In this document: positions 1-8,562 of the stretch, piece by piece
How positions within the stretch are numbered: the stretch's first letter is position 1
Layout: each line of letters starts with the position of its first letter
NCBI RefSeq assembly: GCF_008329905.1
Contig: NZ_CP032155.1
Span: 1,302,001 to 1,366,000 of the forward strand
Reading direction: 5' to 3'
Source: Mycobacterium sp. ELW1
Lineage (GTDB): Bacteria; Actinomycetota; Actinomycetes; Mycobacteriales; Mycobacteriaceae
DNA: 64,000 bases
Translations under genes and position numbers: made by a program
Notes under the pieces: generated by a model
The model's database searches: none
The model's input: only the letters and a program-made list of their open reading frames with translations
Told to the model about the DNA's origin: nothing

Positions 1-773
1 CGGTCTTCTTGCAGGAGCTGACCGAGGCTGCTCGCAACGCGCGGATTCGCTTGCCCCTGAGGATGTTCGCGTGCGGCGGCGCGGCCGTGCCCCGCGCGGT
101 GATGGAGCGCAGTGAAGAGCAGGGCATCCCGGCCGCGCGGGTCTATGGCATGACCGAGCTGCCGACCGTCACGGTGATGAACCGCGCTTATCCGTTCGAG
201 ATGCGGGCCGATACCGACGGCGCGATCGCACCAGGGGTCGAGGTCCGGGTCGTCGACGATCGATCCCAGACGCTACCAACAGGATTCGAGGGTGAGTTGC
301 TGGTGCGCGGACCGGAACGGATGCTGGGTTACCTCGACCCGGTGGCCAACCAGGCAGCGCTGGATGACGGCGGGTGGTTTCATACCGGAGATGTCGGTGT
401 CGTCGACAGCGAGGGTTTCCTCACCATCACCGGGCGGCTGAAGGACGTCATCAATCGAGGCGGTGAGAAGTTCTCGGCCCGCGACATCGAAGACCTTCTC
501 GTCGCACACCCCGCAGTGCGCCACGCGGCAGTGGTGGCCGGTCCCGACCCGAGATTCGGCGAGGTGCCGGTGGCGTTCATTGTGCTCGGCGGCGGGCAGG
601 TGACCGTGCCGGAGTTGACCGGGCACCTGCACGCCACCGGGTTGGCCCGCCAGAAGACGCCGGTCGCATGGCATTTCGTGGACAGTCTCCCGATGACGCC
701 GTCGGGGAAGGTCAAGAAGTTCGAGCTAGCCGCCGTTGCAGAAGCCGCAGAGAGGGCCACACGCCACCGATGA
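1..773 (+). CDS. Acyl-CoA ligase (AMP-binding), C-terminal part, cut by window start
   Basis: The frame is open from base 3, so the gene begins upstream of the window; about 257 C-terminal residues are present. Visible adenylate-forming motifs are YGMTE (A5), the GWFHTGD block (A7), GRLKDVINRGGEKFS (A8 hinge and CoA-binding loop) and TPSGKVKK, which holds the C-terminal catalytic lysine (A10). The enzyme should activate a carboxylic acid to its acyl-CoA in the cytosol using ATP. Its stop overlaps the next start (ATGA), so it is translationally coupled to the thioesterase, enoyl-CoA hydratase and phosphotransferase genes that follow. The substrate cannot be read from this fragment. Confidence 0.9.
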   Translation, partial: VFLQELTEAARNARIRLPLRMFACGGAAVPRAVMERSEEQGIPAARVYGMTELPTVTVMNRAYPFEMRADTDGAIAPGVEVRVVDDRSQTLPTGFEGELLVRGPERMLGYLDPVANQAALDDGGWFHTGDVGVVDSEGFLTITGRLKDVINRGGEKFSARDIEDLLVAHPAVRHAAVVAGPDPRFGEVPVAFIVLGGGQVTVPELTGHLHATGLARQKTPVAWHFVDSLPMTPSGKVKKFELAAVAEAAERATRHR

Positions 774-1576
774 ATCTCGAGCAATTCCGCACGATGCTGG
801 ACATCGGAAGCAGCATCGACAGCCGGACGGCTCTGCCGGTAGTCAACCCGAGTTCCCAGCAGATCTTCGGCGGTCAGATCCTTGCGCAACTGGTCGCGTG
901 CGCAGCGCCGGGCAGGACGGTGAAATCGCTGCAGGTCGTGTTCCCCCGCTCGGGGCGCCCTCGCGACCCGCTGTATCTGGACCTCCAGAAAACCCACGAC
1001 GGCCGCTCGCTGGGAGTGCGGCATGCCAGCGTATTTCAAGACCCACCGCTCGGGGGGCGGCGCATCGTGGCGATCGGATCGATTCTGCTGGACCGCGCCG
1101 ATGAGGAGTACGACTACCAATTCGATGCAGTACCGACGGCAGATCCGTTGGCGGCCACACCGATTGACTTCGCGGTGGTACCGGGGGAAGCCAGGTTGAT
1201 CAGTAACGTCGGGCTCGACGACATCAGCGCGGTGCCCGCCGATCTGGCATTCTGGACGCGCTGCCCAGACTTCACCGACACTGCGCTGGCCCGCCCAGTG
1301 CTGGCCTATATATCGGACTGGCCGGTGATCGGTACGATCCTCAAAGCCGTGCCCGGACTCAGCCAGCACGACGCGCACGTGCGGCTGCAGACTGGGGTGA
1401 TCAGCCATTCAATCTGGTTTCACCAACCGTTCGACGCGTCCCAATGGTTGCGTTGGGAAATCCGCGGCCGACGTCTTGTCGGCGGCCGGGGCTTTGGCAC
1501 CGGCGCGGTGTACACCCAGGCGGGGTCGCTGATCGCGTCGTTCGCCCAGGAGAGCGTCATCAGAAGCTTCGCGTGA
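770..1576 (+). CDS. Acyl-CoA thioesterase II (TesB-like)
   Basis: A 268-residue protein with the double-hotdog TesB layout. The N-terminal SSQQIFGGQILAQ segment is the typical first hotdog helix. The YISDW segment carries the family's catalytic Asp, and FAQES near the C-terminus carries the Gln. The family hydrolyses acyl-CoA to free acid and CoA. The ATG at 770 overlaps the ligase stop by four bases, which fixes the start better than the longer upstream frame. Pairing a ligase with a thioesterase suggests control of the CoA-ester pool during catabolism. Confidence 0.9.
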   Translation: MNLEQFRTMLDIGSSIDSRTALPVVNPSSQQIFGGQILAQLVACAAPGRTVKSLQVVFPRSGRPRDPLYLDLQKTHDGRSLGVRHASVFQDPPLGGRRIVAIGSILLDRADEEYDYQFDAVPTADPLAATPIDFAVVPGEARLISNVGLDDISAVPADLAFWTRCPDFTDTALARPVLAYISDWPVIGTILKAVPGLSQHDAHVRLQTGVISHSIWFHQPFDASQWLRWEIRGRRLVGGRGFGTGAVYTQAGSLIASFAQESVIRSFA

Positions 1577-1586
1577 GGAGAAGGCA

Positions 1587-2429
1587 ATGACAGCAGAACA
1601 TTTCGTCCGCTACGAAATCGACGACCGGGTCGCGGTCATCACCCTAGATAGGCCGCAGGCCGCCAACGCTCAGACGCCGGGCATTCTCAAAGACCTCGAC
1701 GAGGCGTGGCGGCGCGCCGACGAAGACCCCGAGGTCCGGGTGATCGTGTTCGCCACGACCGGCAAGAACTTTTCTGCCGGCCACGATATGTCGGGTAACG
1801 ATCCCTCGGCCAACGGCCGTCGGCTCGGTCCTACGCGCGCTGACGATGGAACGCTGATCGCAGAGGGCTACTACGACTGGGAGACCCGCGGCTACCTCGA
1901 CTACGCCAAGCGGTGGCGCGACATTCCCAAACCGACCATTGCCGCCGTGCAGGGCAAGTGCATCGCGGCGGGGCTGATGTTGTGCTGGCCCTGTGACCTC
2001 ATCGTCGCCGCCGACAACGCACAGTTCTCCGACCCGGTCGCGCTGCTGGGCATCATGGGCGTCGAATACCACGCGCACACATGGGAACTGGGACCGCGAA
2101 AAGCGAAGGAGATGCTGTTCACGGCAGGTTCTGTGACCGCACAGGAAGCGCTGCAAACGGGGATGGTCAACCATGTCGTCCCAGTAGAGGAGCTCACCAC
2201 ATTCACCCTGCAGCTCGCCCATCGCATCGCCCAAACCGACCCCTGGGCCTTGCGGCTGGCCAAGCGCGCGGTCAATCACACGCTCGACACCATGGGTTTC
2301 TCGAACGCGATCGCGGCGTGCTTCGACATGCATCACCTGGGCCACACCCGGGCATTGGCGGCCACCGGTGGACAGACCGTGGTGATGGCCGACCTGGAGC
2401 GGATGAAAGCGGCGGGCCGCGCCACGTGA
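1587..2429 (+). CDS. Crotonase-family protein lacking both canonical glutamates
   Basis: A 280-residue crotonase-fold protein starting ten bases after the thioesterase, behind a strong GAGGAGAAGG ribosome-binding site. The first oxyanion-hole loop is present (NFSAGHDM). In hydratases the two catalytic Glu lie in GGGCEL and FGxPE motifs. Here the matching segments read AAGLML and FSDPVALLG, so both acids are gone, although VEYH follows closely and may supply an alternative Glu. Crotonases with changed acids often act as hydrolases, decarboxylases or isomerases. Annotating it as a simple enoyl-CoA hydratase would over-state what is seen. Confidence 0.85.
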   Translation: MTAEHFVRYEIDDRVAVITLDRPQAANAQTPGILKDLDEAWRRADEDPEVRVIVFATTGKNFSAGHDMSGNDPSANGRRLGPTRADDGTLIAEGYYDWETRGYLDYAKRWRDIPKPTIAAVQGKCIAAGLMLCWPCDLIVAADNAQFSDPVALLGIMGVEYHAHTWELGPRKAKEMLFTAGSVTAQEALQTGMVNHVVPVEELTTFTLQLAHRIAQTDPWALRLAKRAVNHTLDTMGFSNAIAACFDMHHLGHTRALAATGGQTVVMADLERMKAAGRAT

Positions 2430-2472
2430 GCAGGTTCTGGGCGGCTGCCGGTGGCACCGGGTCGGTTGGCTA

Positions 2473-3525
2473 ATGGAGCCGACGGCGGTGGAGACCGTGG
2501 CTGCCATCACCCCAGCGTGGACGACGGCGCTTCTTGCGCAGAACGGTGTTCCCGCTACTGTTGCAGCCGTGACGACCGAACCGGTCGGCACCGGACAGAT
2601 GGGTTCGTGTCATCGGCTGTTCATCGACTACGCCGCTGGCGATGGCCCAGACCGGCTGATCGTGAAGCTGCCGTCAACCGATCCGGCAAGTCGCGCTGCG
2701 GGTCAGCTCGGCTATCGGTGTGAAACGACGTTCTACCGCGAGGTCGCCGATCGGATCCTCGTGAACGTCCCCCGGTGCTATCTTGCCGCGATGAACGAGC
2801 GGGGCGACGGTTTCACCCTCGTGCTGGAGGACCTCGCCCCCGCGCATCAGGGCGATCAGATCGCCGGCTGCTCCGTCGATGAGGCGCGTGCGGCCGCAGT
2901 CAACGTCGCGGGTTTGCACGCGCCGACGTGGAACGACCCGTCGCTTCGTGAACTCGACTGGCTCATACCAGATCTCACGGCGAATGCAGAATTCGCTGCG
3001 CCCTTCCTGGTGGGCGCCACCGAGCAGTTCATAGACCGTTACCCGCTGACCCGGGGCGCCGCGTTGACCTTGTGCCGATTCGCGGAACGATTCGCGGATT
3101 GGGCGACGGGGCGACCGGAGCCGTTCGCACTCTTGCACAGTGATTACCGCCTGGACAACCTGCTTTTCGGTCACTCCGACGCGCGGCCGGTGGTGGCCGT
3201 CGACTGGCAGGTCGTCATGGTCGGGTCTCCGCTGCGCGATGTCGCCTTCCTCGTCGCGACCGGCCTGTCGACCGAGAATCGTCGCGCCGGAGAGAAGGGA
3301 ATCGTCGACCGATATCATCGACGCCTCGTCGAGCTGGGAGTCGACAACTACAGCGCCGAACAGTGCTGGGAAGACTATCGCTACGGGTTGTTCCAAGGCC
3401 CGTTCATCACCGTATTGGGCGCGTTCGTTGCCCAACCCACCATGCGGGGCGACGAGATGTTCACCGTGATGGCTGAGCGGTCGGCAGCGGCGATCACTGA
3501 TCTGGATGCGATGTCGCTGCTCTGA
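2473..3525 (+). CDS. Phosphotransferase of the APH/ecdysteroid-kinase-like family
   Basis: A 350-residue kinase-like protein. The Brenner motif HSDYRLDN (from about residue 222) provides catalytic Asp and Asn, and VDWQ (Asp about 244) matches the metal-binding DFD/DxW site. An N-terminal lobe IVKLP provides the probable ATP-binding lysine. Members phosphorylate small hydroxyl or acyl-linked substrates; in mycobacteria they often sit beside acyl-CoA dehydrogenases. The ATG at 2473 has a weak ribosome-binding site, so the start may be slightly off. It lies 43 bases after the crotonase, in the same direction. Confidence 0.85.
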   Translation: MEPTAVETVAAITPAWTTALLAQNGVPATVAAVTTEPVGTGQMGSCHRLFIDYAAGDGPDRLIVKLPSTDPASRAAGQLGYRCETTFYREVADRILVNVPRCYLAAMNERGDGFTLVLEDLAPAHQGDQIAGCSVDEARAAAVNVAGLHAPTWNDPSLRELDWLIPDLTANAEFAAPFLVGATEQFIDRYPLTRGAALTLCRFAERFADWATGRPEPFALLHSDYRLDNLLFGHSDARPVVAVDWQVVMVGSPLRDVAFLVATGLSTENRRAGEKGIVDRYHRRLVELGVDNYSAEQCWEDYRYGLFQGPFITVLGAFVAQPTMRGDEMFTVMAERSAAAITDLDAMSLL

Positions 3526-3577
3526 TGACCTCGATCTCGACGGCGTTTCCGATGTCCTCGCGCGACTGCTCTCTTCG

Positions 3578-3752
3578 ATGAGCGAACGCACGATTCTCGT
3601 GACCGGCGGCACAACGGGAATCGGGCCATGGCCGCGCCGAGAGCGTTGCAGCTGCTGTGGCGTTTCCGGCTTCCGACGAAGCAGCTTTCATCACCGCCGC
3701 AGTCCTTGACGTCGACGGCGCCGCGGCCGTCGTCGTCGTCGTCAGACTTTGA
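3578..3752 (+). pseudogene. Short-chain dehydrogenase remnant (both ends, middle deleted)
   Basis: Starting at ATG 3578 the sequence encodes MSERTILVTGGTTGIG, the N-terminal strand and glycine-rich NAD(P) loop of an SDR. From about 3639, in another frame, it encodes an SDR C-terminus (AFPASDEAAFITAAVLDVDG, then a stop at 3750-3752), the family's usual last strand. About 200 residues between them, including the catalytic Tyr-Lys, are missing. This is a collapsed SDR gene rather than a start extension of the downstream gene. Confidence 0.7.
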
Positions 3753-3768
3753 TCACCCTGGAGGAACC

Positions 3769-4899
3769 GTGCTGAGTCCATTCGACGACTTCCCGATCCA
3801 CGCCTCGGCCGATCCGATCGCCCATCCCGCAACGGGTGATCTCAACCACTACGACCGGTATTGGTTCAACGGACATCAGCACGATGGCGCGTTCTACTTC
3901 GGCGCGGCAATGGGCCATTATCCGGTGCGCGGGATAATCGACGCCGCGTTCAGCGTCGTGCGCGACGGAGTGGAGCACTCGATCTTCGCCTCCGGCGCGA
4001 TGCCGACCGACCGATCCACCACGATCGGTCCGATCCGCATCGACGTGGTCGACCCGATGCGCACCATTCGTTACGTGGTCGAGCCCAATGAGCACGGCAT
4101 CACCTGCGATCTGCTCTTCCGCGCAACGACAGTCGCCGTCGAGGAACCCCGGCAGCAGCGACGCACGCCCGAGGGAATCTTGCTCACCGACCACACGCGC
4201 CTGACCCAGTGGGGTACGTGGGAGGGCACAGTCACCGTCGACGGCGACGAACTGCAGATCGACCCCGTCGATGTCTCGGGCACACGGGATCGCTCATGGG
4301 GCGTACGACCCATCGGCGAGCAGGTGCAGGTCATCCGACAACCCATGCCATTCCAGGTGTTCTGGCTCTGGGCGCCACTGCATTTCGGCGACCGCTTCAC
4401 TCATTTGGCGGTGCACGAGCACGAAGACGGCAGGCGGTGGCTGGAGACCGCGTTGGTCATCGATCCCATTCCCGACGGCGCACCGGCGTGGAGCAGAGCC
4501 GGCGTGCGCGAATGCCACGACATCCGTTACGAACTCGATTGGGAGCCCGGTCGCCGAGAAATCAAACGCGCGCGACTGTGGTTCGAGGACCCCGACGAGG
4601 GCGAAGTCTTGATCGAAGTCGAAAAGAAGTTCACCTTCCGCATGCGCGGAATCGGCTATTGGCACCCACAGTGGGGTCATGGAACCATCCACGGCCAACT
4701 CGAGACCGGACGTGAGTCGATCAAGCTCGATGACTTCGATCCCACCGACTTCGCCTCGATTCACCTGCAAAACCTCGTCATCGCAACGATGGGCGAGCGC
4801 CGCGGCGTCGGCGTCGTCGAGCAGATCGCCATCGGACCCCATCAGCCGAGCGGGTTAACCGGTCTGCTGGACGGGCATCAGGGTTCGACACCTTCCTAG
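3769..4899 (+). CDS. Conserved hypothetical protein, beta-rich, possibly AttH/CrtC-like
   Basis: A 376-residue protein without membrane segments or signal peptide. I chose GTG 3769 because GGAGGAA sits five bases upstream; the longer frame from 3628 runs through the SDR remnant. The sequence is rich in Trp, His, Asp and alternating beta-strand patterns (for example GTWEGTVTVDGDELQIDPVD and GTRDRSWGVRP). That resembles the lipocalin-like double barrel of AttH/CrtC hydratase-type proteins. It follows a phosphotransferase and is probably co-transcribed with it. The function is not known to me. Confidence 0.6.
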   Translation: MLSPFDDFPIHASADPIAHPATGDLNHYDRYWFNGHQHDGAFYFGAAMGHYPVRGIIDAAFSVVRDGVEHSIFASGAMPTDRSTTIGPIRIDVVDPMRTIRYVVEPNEHGITCDLLFRATTVAVEEPRQQRRTPEGILLTDHTRLTQWGTWEGTVTVDGDELQIDPVDVSGTRDRSWGVRPIGEQVQVIRQPMPFQVFWLWAPLHFGDRFTHLAVHEHEDGRRWLETALVIDPIPDGAPAWSRAGVRECHDIRYELDWEPGRREIKRARLWFEDPDEGEVLIEVEKKFTFRMRGIGYWHPQWGHGTIHGQLETGRESIKLDDFDPTDFASIHLQNLVIATMGERRGVGVVEQIAIGPHQPSGLTGLLDGHQGSTPS

Positions 4900-5047
4900 C
4901 GACGACTCGTGCGCACGGCTGACCGCCACGAAGTGCGCCCCAAGTCAGCCACGCTGTACCGAGGCGCGGCGCACTACTATGCCCCGCCCGTGGCTGGCGA
5001 GCGCGCAGCCCAACCCTGGCGGAAACTGAGTTTCGCGATCAAACGGT

Positions 5048-5665
5048 TCACAGCGCCGTCGAGTCAGCGCTAACGGTGGGCGAGTAGCGATCGAGTGCGG
5101 CGCGGATGGCTGCTTGTGCCAGAGACGCGGCAAGGGAGTGATCTCCGCGGGCGTCTTGGCTGACTGCAGTGGTGAAGTGTGGGCTCAGGTGTGATGCGAC
5201 GACGGCCCGCAGATCGGGAGGCGTCTCACCGTGTTGTCCGATCGCGCGCCACAGCGTGTCGGCAACCTCGCTGTTGCGGCCGCGCCGATAGGCGTCGATG
5301 ACATCGGCGAACGCGAGTAGTGGTGGTGAGAGATCGTGTCGGGTCACGAGTTCATGCAGGGTGCGGTGCAGTGTGTCGTTGGCCTGGTGCACGGCCTGGC
5401 ACAGCTCGGCCAGCCATGCGGGCCACCCCTGGTCGCCAAGCTGCGGCAGCGTCGCCCGGAACGTATCGGACTGTTGGGTCAGCGCGACGGCCAAAAGCTC
5501 GTCTCGGGTGGCGAAATGTCGAAAGATCGTGCGCCGACTGACCCCGGCTTCACGCGCGATGTCGTCCACGGTGACGGCCAGACCGTGTGCGGTCAGCCCG
5601 GCAACTGCGGCCCGTACCAGGTGCTCGACGGTGGTCTGCCGCTTTTGTTCAACCAGGGTTGTCAT
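5048..5665 (-). CDS. TetR-family transcriptional regulator
   Basis: About 205 residues from ATG 5665 (a GTG at 5686 would add seven). The N-terminal helix-turn-helix is clear: VTVDDIAREAGVSRRTIFRHFATRDELLAVAL. The C-terminal ligand domain is helical and has no assignable ligand. It is transcribed away from the BKACE gene, and an imperfect palindrome lies between them just upstream of its start. That arrangement suggests autorepression and control of the 5821-8535 operon, which is inference. Confidence 0.9.
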   Translation of the reverse strand: MTTLVEQKRQTTVEHLVRAAVAGLTAHGLAVTVDDIAREAGVSRRTIFRHFATRDELLAVALTQQSDTFRATLPQLGDQGWPAWLAELCQAVHQANDTLHRTLHELVTRHDLSPPLLAFADVIDAYRRGRNSEVADTLWRAIGQHGETPPDLRAVVASHLSPHFTTAVSQDARGDHSLAASLAQAAIRAALDRYSPTVSADSTAL

Positions 5666-5691
5666 AGCCCCCAAGATAGCCGACACTGTTC

Positions 5692-5709
5692 AGTGACAAT
5701 GTTGACACT
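5692..5709. promoter_or_regulatory. Candidate TetR operator
   Basis: AGTGACAATGTTGACACT is an inverted repeat of form AGTGNCAANNTTGNCACT, with 14 of 18 positions symmetric. It overlaps a smaller repeat, CACTG-TT-CAGTG, at 5684-5695. The site is 27 bases upstream of the TetR ATG and 112 bases before the BKACE GTG, as expected for a divergent operator. Confidence 0.5.
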
Positions 5710-5820
5710 CATGGGTGACATCGTGGCGGCGGCCAGGGTCGCCCCGCTGGCGTCCGCAAACGCGATCGGGTCTGTCCCGGCGTTGCGCGACCTCATTCCC
5801 CCGCCGGTGAAGGAGCAATA

Positions 5821-6732
5821 GTGAGCGGATTAGTGATCATCGAGGCCGCGATCAACGGCACGACACAGAAAGCGATGAATCCATATGTGCCGGTGACGGA
5901 GGACGAGATCGTCGCCGACGCGTTGGCCTGTTTCGAGGCCGGGGCTGCGATCGTGCACCACCACATCACCGACTACAACCTCTCCGGCGAGGAGGCAGCT
6001 GAGGTGTACCTGGGCATCTGGCGGCGGGTGCTCGCCGAACGGCCCGACGCGCTGTGGTATCCGACGATCAACCTCGGCCCGCCAGCTCAGTGGTATGACC
6101 ACCTGCCGCCGTTGGCGGCGTCCGGCCTGCTGCGGATGGGGGTCAGCGACCCCGGATCGGTCAACATGGGCGTCGCGATCAACGGGTTGCCCACCGGTGC
6201 GTTCGTGTACAGCAACACCTTCGACGACATCGCCCATCAGCTGGAGCTCTGCCGCACCCATCGGCTGGGTCCGAGCCTGGCCATTTACGAACCGGGGTTC
6301 TTGCGCACTGTCTTGGCCTACCACGACCGCGGGCAGCTACCGGCCGGCTCATTTCTGAAGCTGTATTTCAGTTCTCCCCGTGGCCTGAGCGGAACCGCAT
6401 TCGGGTTGCCGCCCAGCCGCACGGCCTTGGCGGCGTATGCGGAGCTCCTCGACGGGACCGGTCTGCCCTGGGCCGCTTCGGCGGTGGGTGATGACCTGGG
6501 GCGCAGCGAGTTGTGTCGCGCGGCGCTGGAGGCCGGCGGACATCTGCATGTGGGACTGGAGTTCTATGCCGGGCCGCGCACTCCTACCAATGTCGAGTTG
6601 GTCGCCGAGGCGGTCGACGCCGTCGCGGCCGCGGGCCGTCAGATCGCCACCAGCACCGAGGCGGCCGCGCTGCTGGGCCTTCCCCGGCAGGCGGTGGAAT
6701 CCGCCGCCACGGGGGACCACCATGTCCGGTGA
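5821..6732 (+). CDS. Beta-keto acid cleavage enzyme (BKACE/DUF849)
   Basis: A 303-residue TIM-barrel protein starting at GTG 5821, behind AAGGAG. BKACE enzymes condense a beta-keto acid with acetyl-CoA and cleave it to an acetoacetate or acyl-CoA product, using a divalent metal. The metal-site segment VHHHITD near residue 47 and the C-terminal HVGLEFYAGPRTPTN segment, with the conserved Glu, are present. Next comes a D-aminoacylase-like amidohydrolase in the same direction, so the pair probably acts on a nitrogenous or keto-acid intermediate under the divergent TetR. Confidence 0.85.
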   Translation: MSGLVIIEAAINGTTQKAMNPYVPVTEDEIVADALACFEAGAAIVHHHITDYNLSGEEAAEVYLGIWRRVLAERPDALWYPTINLGPPAQWYDHLPPLAASGLLRMGVSDPGSVNMGVAINGLPTGAFVYSNTFDDIAHQLELCRTHRLGPSLAIYEPGFLRTVLAYHDRGQLPAGSFLKLYFSSPRGLSGTAFGLPPSRTALAAYAELLDGTGLPWAASAVGDDLGRSELCRAALEAGGHLHVGLEFYAGPRTPTNVELVAEAVDAVAAAGRQIATSTEAAALLGLPRQAVESAATGDHHVR

Positions 6733-6810
6733 GCCCCGCACGGCCGGTAGACCACGAGTCGGCGGTCACGAACCCGCAGTGCCTGTACACACCGGAAAGG
6801 AGCGTGCCGA

Positions 6811-8535
6811 ATGCAGTACGACCTGGTGATTCGTGACGGCACGATCGTCGACGGCTGTGGTGCCGCGCCTCGTCGCGGCGACGTGGCGGTGCGCGGTGGC
6901 GTGATCGCAGCGGTCGGCTCGTTCCATGGGGCCGGCTGGCGTGAGATCGACGCGGCGGGGTGGTTGGTCACGCCGGGGTTCATCGACGTGCATACCCATT
7001 ACGACGGTCAAGCGATTTGGTCGGACCGGCTGAACCCGTCGTCCTCGCACGGTGTGACCACTGCGGTCGTCGGCAACTGCGGGGTGGGGTTCGCGCCCTG
7101 CCGAGAAGCCGATCATGAGGTGCTTGTCGATGTCATGGCCGGGGTGGAAGACATTCCGGGGGTGGTGATGACAGAAGGGCTGACGTGGGACTGGGAGACC
7201 TTCCCGCAGTTTCTGGATCGGCTCGATGCGGGCCGACGCGATATCGATGTGGCGGCGTTGCTGCCGCATTCGCCGCTGCGGGTCTACGTGATGGGGCCGC
7301 GCGGCGCCGCGCGTGAACCGGCCACGGCGGCCGACTTGGCGCAGATGCGGGCGCTGGCTGCCGAGGCGGCCCGGGCTGGGGCGCTGGGCTTGGCCTCCTC
7401 GCGGTTGACCAGTCACCGCACCGACAGCGGGCAACCAATCCCCAGTTATGAGGCGGCCGGCACCGAGATCCTCGAAATTGCCCGCGGGATCGCCGACGGC
7501 GGCGGCGGATTGATCCAATTCGTGCCGGACCTTCCCGTCGGCGGCTACCACCGGGTCCTGCAGCCGGTGTTCGACGCCGCCCACGCCACGGGCCTCGGGG
7601 TCACGTTCACCCTGCTCATCAGCAACGCTGGCGACCCGCTGTGGCAGGAGGCGCTCACCCTGATGGAGCAGGCTAACAGCGCCGGCGGCGAGGTCACCGC
7701 CCAAGTGTTTCCCCGGCCCGTCGGGTTGATGCTGGGCTTGGAATTGACCATGAACCCGTTCAGTTTGTGTCCCACGTACCGCGAGATCGCGCAGCTCCCG
7801 CTGGCTCACCGCGTGGCACTCATGCGCAGGCCCGAGGTGCGCGCCAAGATCCTGGCCGACCACCCTAGCGACGCCGCCTCCAATCCGCTGTTCCACCTCG
7901 GGCGAGCCTGGGAATGGATTTTTCCGATCGACGACCGCGCCAACTACGAACCCGACCGCGCCGACAGCATCCTGGCTCGGGCGTCCGCACGAGGCGTCAC
8001 GCCGCTGGAAGAGGCCTACGATCGGTTGCTCGACGACGACGGCCACGCCATGCTGCTGGGCGCCATGGCCAACTTCACCGACACCTCACTCGATACCGTC
8101 GGCACGCTGATCCGTCGTGACGACGTCGTCCTGGGTTTGGGCGACGGCGGAGCCCACTACGGGATGATCTGTGACTCCAGCTATCCGACCTACCTGCTCA
8201 CGCATTGGTCCCGCGACCGTGATACCGGCCGACTGTCGGTCGCCCAGGCAGTGCAGGAGCTGACCTCGACACCGGCCAAAGTCGCCGGACTGCTCGACCG
8301 TGGCCGCATCGCCGTCGGATATAAGGCAGACCTCAACGTCATCGACTATGCCGCGCTGCGCTTGCACCGACCCGTCGTCACCCACGACCTGCCGGGCGGC
8401 GGCCGCCGACTCGACCAGGCCGCCACCGGCTACGTCGCCACGATCGTGTCCGGCGAAGTGATCGCCGAGCACGACGTACCCACTGACGCCCGACCCGGCC
8501 GACTTGTCCGCGGTCGCCGGCCCGCCCCAACCTGA
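6811..8535 (+). CDS. N-acyl-D-amino-acid deacylase-like amidohydrolase
   Basis: A 574-residue amidohydrolase-3 family protein behind AAAGGAG. The N-terminal MQYDLVIRDGTIVDG strand is typical of D-aminoacylase and dihydroorotase relatives. The metal motif GFIDVHTHYDGQ and the GNCGVGFAPC loop are present, and near the C-terminus DGGAHYG holds the expected catalytic Asp region. These enzymes hydrolyse amides or cyclic amides in the cytosol. Mycobacterial paralogues in catabolic clusters mostly have no proven substrate, so the deacylase name indicates family only. Confidence 0.85.
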   Translation: MQYDLVIRDGTIVDGCGAAPRRGDVAVRGGVIAAVGSFHGAGWREIDAAGWLVTPGFIDVHTHYDGQAIWSDRLNPSSSHGVTTAVVGNCGVGFAPCREADHEVLVDVMAGVEDIPGVVMTEGLTWDWETFPQFLDRLDAGRRDIDVAALLPHSPLRVYVMGPRGAAREPATAADLAQMRALAAEAARAGALGLASSRLTSHRTDSGQPIPSYEAAGTEILEIARGIADGGGGLIQFVPDLPVGGYHRVLQPVFDAAHATGLGVTFTLLISNAGDPLWQEALTLMEQANSAGGEVTAQVFPRPVGLMLGLELTMNPFSLCPTYREIAQLPLAHRVALMRRPEVRAKILADHPSDAASNPLFHLGRAWEWIFPIDDRANYEPDRADSILARASARGVTPLEEAYDRLLDDDGHAMLLGAMANFTDTSLDTVGTLIRRDDVVLGLGDGGAHYGMICDSSYPTYLLTHWSRDRDTGRLSVAQAVQELTSTPAKVAGLLDRGRIAVGYKADLNVIDYAALRLHRPVVTHDLPGGGRRLDQAATGYVATIVSGEVIAEHDVPTDARPGRLVRGRRPAPT

Positions 8536-8562
8536 TCCGGCGCGGGCGCGCTCGCGGCTCGG

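Noticed and set aside
380..1408. Large minus-strand open frame opposite the ligase and thioesterase
   Set aside because: Arg/His/Gly-rich antisense of well-supported genes with no motif; a high-GC shadow.
6766..8046. 426-codon minus-strand frame
   Set aside because: Lies opposite the intact D-aminoacylase-like gene and has no domain; shadow frame.
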